Source of the DNA: Parvibaculum sp.
GTDB lineage: Bacteria; Pseudomonadota; Alphaproteobacteria; Parvibaculales; Parvibaculaceae
Assembly: GCA_019635965.1 (NCBI GenBank)
Contig: JAHBYK010000011.1
Span: 1 to 49,116, forward strand
Length of the DNA stretch: 49,116 bases
Direction of reading: 5' to 3'
This document shows positions 1-5,884 of the stretch, one piece after another. Both the position numbers and the translations under genes were made by a program. How positions within the stretch are numbered: position 1 is the stretch's first letter; every line of letters starts with the position of its first letter. The notes under the pieces are model-generated. The model made no database searches, was not told the DNA's origin, and saw only the letters and a program-made list of their open reading frames with translations.

Positions 1-1
1 A

Positions 2-223
2 CAGTCGGTGATGCTGGCCGCCCGCGAACACGGTCTCCACACGGCGGCGCAGGAAGCCTGGGCGATCTGGTACAAGACCGTGTCGGAGTTTGTGCAGATG
101 CCCGAAGAGCTTATGCTGTTCTGCGGGCTGGGGCTTGGATACATGGATGAAAGCGCGCCGATTAACCAGTTGAGAACGGATCGCGCACCGCTGGAGGAAT
201 TTGCTACGCTTAGCGGGTTCTGA
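2..223 (+). CDS. Nitroreductase family protein, C-terminal fragment
   Basis: Only the last 73 or so codons are in the window; the reading frame is open from base 2 to the TGA at 221-223. The segment carries GLHTAAQEAWA, then MLFCGLGLGYMDESAPIN, and ends RAPLEEFATLSGF. This is the usual C-terminal pattern of FMN-dependent nitroreductases (NfsB/PnbA-like), where the GxxLGYxDxxxPxN segment follows the flavin-binding core. Such enzymes reduce nitroaromatics or quinones with NAD(P)H in the cytoplasm. The substrate cannot be inferred from this fragment. The next gene starts 72 bases downstream on the same strand but is functionally unrelated. Confidence 0.85.
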   Translation, partial: QSVMLAAREHGLHTAAQEAWAIWYKTVSEFVQMPEELMLFCGLGLGYMDESAPINQLRTDRAPLEEFATLSGF

Positions 224-295
224 CGGCGCTTCCTGAAGGTTCCTTGCTGGGATCGTTCATCCCGGGTTCAGCGTCAATGGCTTAGGTACGGGGGC

Positions 296-619
296 ATGAC
301 GCAGAAAACCACATGGATCGCCTTGACGATCGTCTTCTTCCTCGCGGCGGGCCTTGGCCCCTCGCGGGCAGACGATCTTTTTGTGCCGGCCCAGTGGGGC
401 TACCATTCGGAGCAGGACAGGGCGCGCGACGCGGTGCGCTCCGGCCAGGCGATTTCGCCCGGACAGGCAAAGCAGGCGGCGCTTGCCCGCTATCCGGGCC
501 AGTTTCTCGACATGAGTTTTGGCGGCAACGCCTATTACGTGAAGATCATGACGGCCCAGAACCGGGTCGTCGTCGTGACGGTCGATGCGGCCACGGGCCA
601 AGTCCTCGGCGCGAACTAA
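296..619 (+). CDS. PepSY-domain periplasmic protein, FeuN-like
   Basis: A 107-residue protein with a Sec signal peptide (hydrophobic residues about 7-24, cleavage near SRA-DD) and a PepSY-like domain: SGQAISPGQAKQAALARYPG followed by the beta-hairpin YYVKIMTAQNRVVVVTVDAA and the closing TGQVLGAN. It sits 18 bases upstream of an OmpR-type response regulator that overlaps its kinase gene. The same order (small periplasmic PepSY-type protein, regulator, sensor) is known from feuN-feuP-feuQ of Sinorhizobium, where FeuN dampens the sensor kinase from the periplasm. A role as periplasmic modulator of the downstream kinase is inference from context. The fold assignment is fairly secure; the FeuN analogy is less so. 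Confidence 0.8.
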   Translation: MTQKTTWIALTIVFFLAAGLGPSRADDLFVPAQWGYHSEQDRARDAVRSGQAISPGQAKQAALARYPGQFLDMSFGGNAYYVKIMTAQNRVVVVTVDAATGQVLGAN

Positions 620-637
620 GCTCAGGGGTACAGGAAC

Positions 638-1309
638 ATGCGGCTCCTTGTCGTCGAGGACGATCCCGATCTCAACCGCCAGCTCGTCGCCGCGCTGGAG
701 GAGGCGGGTTATGTGGTGGACAGCGCGACGGACGGCGAGGAAGGCCATTTTCTCGGCGATACCGAGCCCTATGATGCGGTGGTGCTCGATCTCGGCCTGC
801 CCGAAATGGACGGCGTGACGGTGCTGGAGAAATGGCGCCGTGACGGCAAGACCATGCCGGTCCTGATCCTCACTGCCCGCGACCGCTGGAGCGACAAGGT
901 GGCGGGCTTCGATGCCGGCGCCGACGACTATGTGGCCAAGCCCTTCTACATGGAGGAAGTGCTGGCCCGGCTCAGGGCGCTGCTGCGGCGCGCCACCGGC
1001 CATGCGACCAGCGAACTCGAATGTGGTCCGGTGCGCGTCGATACGAAAAGCTCGCGCGTCACGGTGAATGGCCGCGCCATAAAGCTGACCTCGCTCGAAT
1101 ACCGGTTGCTCGCCTATATGATGCATCACCAGGGCCGGGTGATTTCGCGCACCGAGCTCGTGGAACATCTTTACGACCAGGATTTCGACCGCGATTCAAA
1201 CACCATCGAGGTTTTCGTCGGGCGTCTCCGCCGCAAGCTCGGAAAGGATGTGATCGAGACCGTGCGCGGCCTCGGTTACAGGCTGACGGCGGCGGAAGAT
1301 GCGGCGTGA
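638..1309 (+). CDS. OmpR/PhoP-family response regulator
   Basis: A 223-residue two-domain regulator. The receiver domain (1-115) shows the acidic pocket EDD at 7-9, the phosphoacceptor D51 in VVLDLGLPEMDG, T79 in LILTAR and K101 in YVAKPF. The C-terminal winged helix (about 125-220) ends with the recognition-helix and wing pattern DSNTIEVFVGRLRRKLG and VRGLGYRL. The DRWSDKVAGFDAGADDYVAKP stretch resembles PhoP and FeuP. Its stop overlaps the kinase start by 11 bases, so the two are translationally coupled. An envelope-stress or cyclic-glucan-type regulon would fit a FeuP relative, but the targets cannot be read from the sequence. Confidence 0.95.
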   Translation: MRLLVVEDDPDLNRQLVAALEEAGYVVDSATDGEEGHFLGDTEPYDAVVLDLGLPEMDGVTVLEKWRRDGKTMPVLILTARDRWSDKVAGFDAGADDYVAKPFYMEEVLARLRALLRRATGHATSELECGPVRVDTKSSRVTVNGRAIKLTSLEYRLLAYMMHHQGRVISRTELVEHLYDQDFDRDSNTIEVFVGRLRRKLGKDVIETVRGLGYRLTAAEDAA

Positions 1310-2678
1310 CAGCCTTGCCTTCCGCCTGATCGCGGGCGCGGCGCTATGGAGCGCCATTGCGCTTCTGGCAGGCGGGCTCATTCTCTCGGCCATCTTCCGC
1401 AGTTCCGTCGAACGCAGTTTCGATGGCCGCCTCAATGTGCTGCTGCACAGCCTTATCGCCACCACCGAAATCAACGAAAGAGGCGAAATCGAAAGGGGCC
1501 GCGGCCTCTCCGAAACGCGCTTCGATCTCGCCTATTCCGGCTGGTACTGGCAGATCTGGCCGGTCGCCCAGCGGCCCGCACTCCGCTCGCGTTCGCTGTT
1601 CGACCAGTCGCTCGATCTGTCGCCAGCGGAGAAGGTCAATCGCAACGAGGTCGGTCTCAAGGTTTTCGATACGGTGGGACCGGAGGACCAGCCGCTGCGC
1701 GTCGTCGAGCGCCGTGTGACGCTGCCCGGTTATGATGTGCCGGTTTCCTTTGCCGTCGCGGCCGACCGCTCGGAGATGAACGAGGAAATCCAGAGCTTCA
1801 ACACCTGGGTCTTCGGTTCCATGGCGGCCATGGGCGTGGGACTTCTCATCGCGCTGCTGATTCAGGTGCGCTACGGCCTGCGCCCGCTGGAGCGGGTGCG
1901 CAAGGCGCTTGCCGAAATCAGAAGCGGCCGGGCAACGAAACTCGAAGGCGAATTTCCGGCCGAGATCGAGCCGCTGGCAGAAGAGCTGAACGGTCTGCTG
2001 GAAGGCAACCGCGAGGTTCTGGAACGGGCGCGCACGCATGTCGGCAATCTGGCCCATGCGCTGAAAACGCCGCTCAGTGTGCTGACCAACGAGGCCCGCA
2101 GCCATGACGGGCCCTTTGGTGAGACAGTACGGCGGACCACCATGCAGATGCGCGAGCAGATCGACCGTCACCTCGCCCGCGCGCGCATGGCCGCTTCCGC
2201 CAATGTGCTTGGTGCAAATACGCCGGTAAAGCCGGTGCTGAAGCGGATTGCCAATGCGCTTGAGCGCATACACGCCGAACGCGGCATCGCAATCGAAATC
2301 GATTGTGCCGACGAAACCGGCTTTCGCGGCGAAGCGCAGGATCTGGAGGAAGTCGCAGGCAACCTGATCGACAATGCCTGCAAGTGGGCCGAGGAGAATG
2401 TCCGCGTCACCGTTACGGCGGCGGGGATTGAGCGGCGCAACAGGCCCTATATTCTCATCGCGGTGGAAGATGACGGTCCGGGCCTGCCGGAAGAGGCACG
2501 CAAGACCGCGCTCAAGCGCGGCGCAAGGCTCGATGAATCGAAGCCCGGCTCCGGCCTCGGCCTCTCCATCGTCACCGAGATCGCCGAACTCTATGGCGGC
2601 GAGCTGAAGCTCGAAACGTCGTCCCTCGGCGGCCTCAAGGCGGCGCTTTACCTGCCCGCATCGGCGACTACGGCCTGA
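1299..2678 (+). CDS. PhoQ/FeuQ-like sensor histidine kinase
   Basis: A 459-residue membrane kinase. TM1 is about residues 12-32, a periplasmic sensor region spans about 33-170 and TM2 is about 171-191; a HAMP-like linker follows from RYGLRPLERV. The phosphoacceptor H253 lies in LAHALKTPLSVL, the variant H box (HALKTPL rather than HELRTPL) typical of PhoQ-like kinases. The ATP-binding domain has the N box NLIDNACKWA, the G1 box VEDDGPGLP and the G2 box GSGLGLSIV. It overlaps the response-regulator gene and belongs to the PepSY-regulator-kinase operon. The signal is unknown; PhoQ relatives sense cations, osmolarity or peptides. Confidence 0.93.
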   Translation: MRRDSLAFRLIAGAALWSAIALLAGGLILSAIFRSSVERSFDGRLNVLLHSLIATTEINERGEIERGRGLSETRFDLAYSGWYWQIWPVAQRPALRSRSLFDQSLDLSPAEKVNRNEVGLKVFDTVGPEDQPLRVVERRVTLPGYDVPVSFAVAADRSEMNEEIQSFNTWVFGSMAAMGVGLLIALLIQVRYGLRPLERVRKALAEIRSGRATKLEGEFPAEIEPLAEELNGLLEGNREVLERARTHVGNLAHALKTPLSVLTNEARSHDGPFGETVRRTTMQMREQIDRHLARARMAASANVLGANTPVKPVLKRIANALERIHAERGIAIEIDCADETGFRGEAQDLEEVAGNLIDNACKWAEENVRVTVTAAGIERRNRPYILIAVEDDGPGLPEEARKTALKRGARLDESKPGSGLGLSIVTEIAELYGGELKLETSSLGGLKAALYLPASATTA

Positions 2679-2801
2679 AAACCGGCCTTTCCCGCCCTTT
2701 TAGCTGAACGCCATATGAACGGCGCATTCAGGCCTCGCTCAAGGGCGATGGCCTATCTTCATGACCATCGGATCAACCCATCGGGAAACGGGGTACGTGT
2801 C

Positions 2802-3281
2802 ATGAAGATCAAATCAGCACTCATTGTCGGCGCACTCGCCATTGCGCTCGCGGGCTGCCAGACCGGCAACCCCTATGGCTATAGCGGCGGACCGAAGCAG
2901 GGCATCGGCACGGTGGCCGGCGCGGTTGCCGGCGGTCTCGCCGGTTCGCAGTTCGGCTCCGGCTCGGGCCGTCTCTGGGCAACGGGCGCGGGTGTGCTCG
3001 TCGGTGCGCTTGTCGGCAACAATATCGGCCGCAGCCTCGACCGCGCTGACCAGGCCTATCTGCAGCAGGCGTCCTATGGCGCCTTCCAGACCGGCCAGCC
3101 GCAGCGTTGGCACAACCCGCAGAGCGGCAATTACGGCTATGTCGAGCCGGGCCGCTCCTACCAGACGGCGGGCTCTTACTGCCGCGAATATTCCCAGACC
3201 GTCTATATCGGCGGCCAGCCGCAGAACGCCTATGGCACTGCCTGCCGCCAGCCCGATGGAAGCTGGCAGATCGTGAACTGA
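2802..3281 (+). CDS. Glycine-zipper outer-membrane lipoprotein (17 kDa surface antigen/RT0821 type)
   Basis: A 159-residue protein. The start at 2802 is chosen over an in-frame upstream ATG because it places a lipoprotein signal directly at the N terminus: MKIKSALIVGALAIAL then the lipobox LAGC, with the lipidated Cys near residue 20. Residues about 35-75 are a glycine-zipper (GTVAGAVAGGLAGSQFGSGS then GALVGNNIGRSLD), as in Rickettsia 17 kDa antigen and SlyB-like proteins. The C-terminal half is YREY/QTVYIGGQPQNAYGTACRQPDGSW, the conserved tail of RT0821/Lpp0805-type surface proteins. It is probably anchored in the outer membrane with a structural role. It is followed by a clear terminator at 3321-3378, so it is probably monocistronic. 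Confidence 0.88.
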   Translation: MKIKSALIVGALAIALAGCQTGNPYGYSGGPKQGIGTVAGAVAGGLAGSQFGSGSGRLWATGAGVLVGALVGNNIGRSLDRADQAYLQQASYGAFQTGQPQRWHNPQSGNYGYVEPGRSYQTAGSYCREYSQTVYIGGQPQNAYGTACRQPDGSWQIVN

Positions 3282-3300
3282 CGTCACGCATACCGAGATG

Positions 3301-3319
3301 AACGGCCCAAAAGGCCGTT
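3301..3319 (+). repeat. Small stem-loop after the lipoprotein gene
   Basis: A perfect 7-base inverted repeat, AACGGCC (3301-3307) and GGCCGTT (3313-3319) around CAAAA, lies 20 bases after the lipoprotein stop. There is no T-run, so it is not a complete terminator on its own. It precedes the stronger terminator by two bases and may form part of the same 3'-end structure. Confidence 0.5.
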
Positions 3320-3320
3320 C

Positions 3321-3378
3321 GGCCTCACCCCTGGTGAAATCCGTCCCCCGACCAGCGCCTGGGTGAGGCCACCTTTTT
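3321..3378 (+). terminator. Rho-independent terminator of the lipoprotein gene
   Basis: Perfect 10-base arms GGCCTCACCC (3321-3330) and GGGTGAGGCC (3361-3370) enclose a second stem CTGGT/ACCAG (3331-3335 and 3351-3355). The hairpin is followed by ACC and five T residues (3374-3378). The loop is long, but the nested stem shortens it. It is oriented to end the plus-strand lipoprotein transcript. Confidence 0.75.
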
Positions 3379-3409
3379 CGAGACCGCCCCTGAAAAGGCA
3401 AATGTGAAA

Positions 3410-3449
3410 AGTGAAAAGGCCGCCGCTTTCCTGCTGGAAGGCGGCGGCC
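3410..3449 (-). terminator. Rho-independent terminator of a minus-strand small transcript
   Basis: On the minus strand the stem GGCCGCCGC / GCGGCGGCC (3449-3441 and 3426-3418) has a loop that can extend by GGAA/TTCC pairing and is followed directly by TTTTCACTTTTC. On the plus strand no T-run follows, so the terminator points to a minus-strand transcript. The only minus-strand gene upstream before brkB is the small ORF at 3573-3683. Confidence 0.8.
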
Positions 3450-3572
3450 AGTTCGGAACGGCAGCGACGCGGTCGCCTTATGTGTTTTACGGGACCGCCC
3501 CGTTTGCACCAATCCGTTTCATCCGCAGAGTCACCGCGCGAGGCATGCCCGCGTGGCGAAATAGGTTAAGGC
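3450..3572 (-). other. Structured 3' region of the small minus-strand transcript
   Basis: This stretch between the small ORF stop and its terminator has several potential stems on the minus strand: the palindrome GGCATGCC flanked by CGCG/CGCG, CGGG/CCCG around GCGGT, and GGCGAC-CGC-GTCGC. It also holds an 11-codon ATG reading frame (complement of 3522-3487). If translation shifted by -1 near the stop of the small ORF, the frame would continue to that same TAA. I see no recognisable ncRNA family (no RNase P, 6S, SRP or tmRNA signature). Confidence 0.35.
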
Positions 3573-3683
3573 TCAGGCAGGAAGGTCCCTGGAAGTATCC
3601 GACCAAACCCGCCTCGCCACACGACCCTCTGTCGAGATCGAAACTTTGGCGATGGCAAACGGTGTCACCAGACCGTTAGACAT
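3573..3683 (-). CDS. Small protein of 36 residues with extreme Shine-Dalgarno
   Basis: The reading frame ATG (3683-3681) to TGA (3575-3573) encodes a 36-residue basic peptide, MSNGLVTPFAIAKV then SISTEGRVARRVWSDTSRDL, ending PA. I do not recognise the family. It has no obvious signal peptide or TM segment. Support for translation comes from the upstream GAAAGGAGGTGATCC (3699-3685), fully complementary to the conserved 16S rRNA 3' end, with seven bases between AGGAGG and the ATG. Support for an independent gene comes from the minus-strand terminator at 3449-3410. A TTGACG hexamer near 3750-3745 could be a -35 box, but no good -10 box is seen. It may be a true small protein or the translated part of a regulatory RNA. 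Confidence 0.6.
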   Translation of the reverse strand: MSNGLVTPFAIAKVSISTEGRVARRVWSDTSRDLPA

Positions 3684-3684
3684 C

Positions 3685-3699
3685 GGATCACCTCCTTTC
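3685..3699 (-). promoter_or_regulatory. Full-length anti-anti-SD ribosome binding site
   Basis: GAAAGGAGGTGATCC on the minus strand is complementary over 15 consecutive bases to the canonical alphaproteobacterial 16S 3' end GGATCACCTCCTTTC. Most genes in this window have only 4-6 matching bases. It decides the start of the small ORF at 3683. Confidence 0.8.
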
Positions 3700-3771
3700 A
3701 AATGTTGAACCTAGGAACTTCAGCGTGAATCCGCGCGCTGTCTGCGTCAAGGAAATGTATGTGAAAGATGG

Positions 3772-3797
3772 ATGCCTACTGCATCCAGTGTAGGCAT
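3772..3797. promoter_or_regulatory. Dyad upstream of the small gene
   Basis: Perfect 8-base arms ATGCCTAC (3772-3779) and GTAGGCAT (3790-3797) around a 10-base spacer. It lies just upstream of the TTGACG candidate -35 of the small minus-strand gene and about 107 bases beyond the brkB stop. It could be an operator for the small gene or a 3'-end hairpin of brkB. No T-run follows on either strand, which favours the operator reading. Nothing else is recognisable in 3798-3903. Confidence 0.4.
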
Positions 3798-3903
3798 TCC
3801 GCACATTTGTGCGCTTTTCGGCAGGCGACCAGGGGCGATTGTGAGGCACGAGAAGGCCGTGAAGCGCGGCCACCGCGGCGCGAGAAAGGCAATTCCCGGC
3901 GAA

Positions 3904-5265
3904 TCAATCGCGGGCGGGTGCCCGGCTTTCCGCCTTGTCCTCTTCCGGCTCCATCAGCGAAGCGATGGTGGCCGGTTCCGCGAGCGATGCTTCCTGCTCG
4001 GCAAGCTTCTCGAAAAAGGCTTCGACGCGCGGTTCATGAGCCAGCGTGTCATCCGTCACGCTGCGGTCGTAGCGATGCGCCCGGATGGCCCGGAAAACAT
4101 CCGATATGGCGGTCTTGTCCGCCGGACGGCCCGGCACATAGCGGCTCGGCGTGCCGGAAGAATGGGAAATGAGCCCTGCCTTCGAGAGCGCGGCTGAAAT
4201 CTCGCTCATCGCTTCCATCGGCACATGCAGGCGTTTGGCGAGTGTTTCCGCCGTCCAGGGGGTCTGGCCCTTTTCGAAGGCTTCATGAATGAGCAGCAGA
4301 GCCTGAACCGACATGCGGTCGAGCTGGCGGAGCGTGAGCAGGCTCACGCCCGCATAGGGCGAGAGATAGGCGCGGTTCTGGTAGTAGAAGGCGATGGCGC
4401 AGCCGCCAAGCAGGATGATCCAGGCCGCATAGAGCCAGATCATGAAGAAGACGAGCGTCGCAAAGGCGGAATAGATCGCAACATACTGGGCGGACTTCAC
4501 GACGAAGGTGGCGAAGGTCCAGCCGGCCGCACCCCATGCAATGCCGGCGACCGTTGCACCGACCGCCGCGGCGGCAAGCGTCACCCTCGTATTCGGGATC
4601 ATCACATAGATGTAGCCGAAGGCTGCGATCAGGACCGCGTAGGGCAGCAGGCGGCTGGATTGTTCCAGCACGAAATGCACGGCTTCATATTCCGCGAGCG
4701 AGCCGAAATAGGAGTTCGAGAGCGCACCGGCCATGATCCCGAATGCCGACAGAACGAGCAGCGGCCCGAGCACGCTCATGCTGACGATTTCGGTGAATTG
4801 ACGCGCGAAGGAGCGGTTCGACTCCACCCGCCAGATGGCGTTGAAAGCGGCTTCCACCTTGTTGATGAGCGAGATCACTGTATAGAGCAGGAAGAAGAAG
4901 CCGACCGTACCGAGAATATTCGCGTTCACCCGCTGCACGAACTCCATGATCTGCCGCGTGATCGCCGTGCCCTCGTCGCCGAGCGGCGCGAGAAAATCCG
5001 TGACCATCGTCTGGAGATAGGCATCGAAGCCAAAGGCGCGGAATATGGCAAAGCCGATGGCCAGGGCGGGCACGATGGACAGCAGCGTCGTATAGACGAG
5101 GCTCATCGCCCGAAGGCTCAGCGTTCCGCTCAGGAGGTCGCGCACCACCGCCCAACCGATGCGCGCCGCGAGATAAAGTGCCCGCTGCCACAAGGGCAAT
5201 TCGTCGATGACGGGCGCCCAGATCAGAGCATGGGCGCGTTCCAGAAGAGATGCCGGACCGAACAT
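3904..5265 (-). CDS. YihY/BrkB family inner-membrane protein
   Basis: A 453-residue protein with the BrkB/YihY (formerly 'ribonuclease BN') domain over about residues 40-315: ALYLAARIGWAVVRDLLSG, LRAMSLVYTTLLSIVPALAI, the six hydrophobic helices, and the closing LVFFMIWLYAAWIILLGGC plus IAFYYQNRAYLSP. The family is widespread in the inner membrane and its function is unsettled; the RNase BN activity belongs to ElaC, not to this family. The C-terminal 140 residues are soluble with a helix-turn-helix-like segment (TAETLAKRLHVPMEAMSEIS, then ALSKAGLISHSS), as in longer family members, and end in an acidic tail. It stands alone on the minus strand. Confidence 0.9.
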   Translation of the reverse strand: MFGPASLLERAHALIWAPVIDELPLWQRALYLAARIGWAVVRDLLSGTLSLRAMSLVYTTLLSIVPALAIGFAIFRAFGFDAYLQTMVTDFLAPLGDEGTAITRQIMEFVQRVNANILGTVGFFFLLYTVISLINKVEAAFNAIWRVESNRSFARQFTEIVSMSVLGPLLVLSAFGIMAGALSNSYFGSLAEYEAVHFVLEQSSRLLPYAVLIAAFGYIYVMIPNTRVTLAAAAVGATVAGIAWGAAGWTFATFVVKSAQYVAIYSAFATLVFFMIWLYAAWIILLGGCAIAFYYQNRAYLSPYAGVSLLTLRQLDRMSVQALLLIHEAFEKGQTPWTAETLAKRLHVPMEAMSEISAALSKAGLISHSSGTPSRYVPGRPADKTAISDVFRAIRAHRYDRSVTDDTLAHEPRVEAFFEKLAEQEASLAEPATIASLMEPEEDKAESRAPARD

Positions 5266-5312
5266 GATCCTATGCTAACGGCCTGCGGGCGCTTCGGCCA
5301 GCCGCGTCCCAG

Positions 5313-5348
5313 AATGAAAAGGCCCTCCGCCGGGAAGGTGGAGGGCCT
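5313..5348 (-). terminator. Terminator downstream of cold-shock gene
   Basis: On the minus strand AGGCCCTCC (5348-5340) pairs with GGAGGGCCT (5328-5320) and is followed by TTTTCATT. The hairpin sits about 50 bases after the cold-shock stop codon and fits as its Rho-independent terminator. Confidence 0.75.
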
Positions 5349-5395
5349 CGATCGTCTCGAATACGGGTGCGCGCCCGATCCGCTTGATGCCGGTT

Positions 5396-5602
5396 TTAGC
5401 CAAGAACCAGATTTTCGGCGGAGAAGCGGCCATTGCGCCCCTCGACGAGTTCATACTGGATCTGCTGACCCTCCTGCAGGGATTTCTGGCCAGCGCGCTC
5501 GACGGCCGAGATATGGACGAAGACGTCCTTTCCGCCATCCGCCGGTGCGATGAAACCATAACCCTTAGTGGCGTTGAACCACTTCACGACTCCGCTAGCC
5601 AT
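5396..5602 (-). CDS. CspA-family cold-shock protein
   Basis: A 68-residue single OB-fold protein. It has the start MASGVVKWFNATKGYGFI, with RNP1 (KGYGFI), followed by DVFVHISAVE, which holds RNP2 (VFVHI). The length is typical for CspA/CspE. It binds single-stranded RNA and DNA and acts as an RNA chaperone. A strong terminator follows, so it is transcribed alone. The 282-base upstream region (5603-5884), shared with the divergent gene at 5885, is AT-richer than the surroundings and must hold its promoter, but I see no convincing hexamers. Whether it is cold-induced or growth-phase regulated cannot be judged. Confidence 0.95.
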   Translation of the reverse strand: MASGVVKWFNATKGYGFIAPADGGKDVFVHISAVERAGQKSLQEGQQIQYELVEGRNGRFSAENLVLG

Positions 5603-5884
5603 AGTGCCTTGAATGCCTCGTGTAGAGAAAAAGAACGGATATCAGCTTGGAGGCTGCCATCCGGCTGAAAACGCTATCACCGAATTTTCCTGCGGCATAT
5701 CGAAAATCGAGGCTGTGGCGTGTAGAATTAACGTCTGATTTACGGACAAATCGGGCGGTTTGCCGCCCCCGGAACCAAATATTAAGCACGGCTGGCTAGC
5801 TTTGGCAGGGAAGGGAAACCGCCAAGGCTCCCGCCGCTGATTGTGTGCGGCAGCGCCAAACGGTCCCGGTGCGCCGGAGTTGTG

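Noticed and set aside
3540..3600. tRNA-Leu-like string GTGGCGAAATAGGTTAAGGC
   Set aside because: No anticodon arm, T arm or acceptor stem can be formed around it; it lies antisense to the 3' region of the small minus-strand transcript.
3680..3700. GGATCACCTCCTTTC on the plus strand as a 16S rRNA 3' end
   Set aside because: The bases before it do not match helix 45 of 16S rRNA. The match is explained as the complement of a Shine-Dalgarno for the minus-strand small ORF.
3688..3873. 61-codon minus-strand ORF upstream of the small gene
   Set aside because: No RBS, atypical composition, and it would end inside the strong Shine-Dalgarno of the real small ORF.
4225..5553. 442-codon plus-strand frame opposite brkB
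   Set aside because: Shadow frame, full of charged low-complexity residues; the minus strand encodes the membrane protein.
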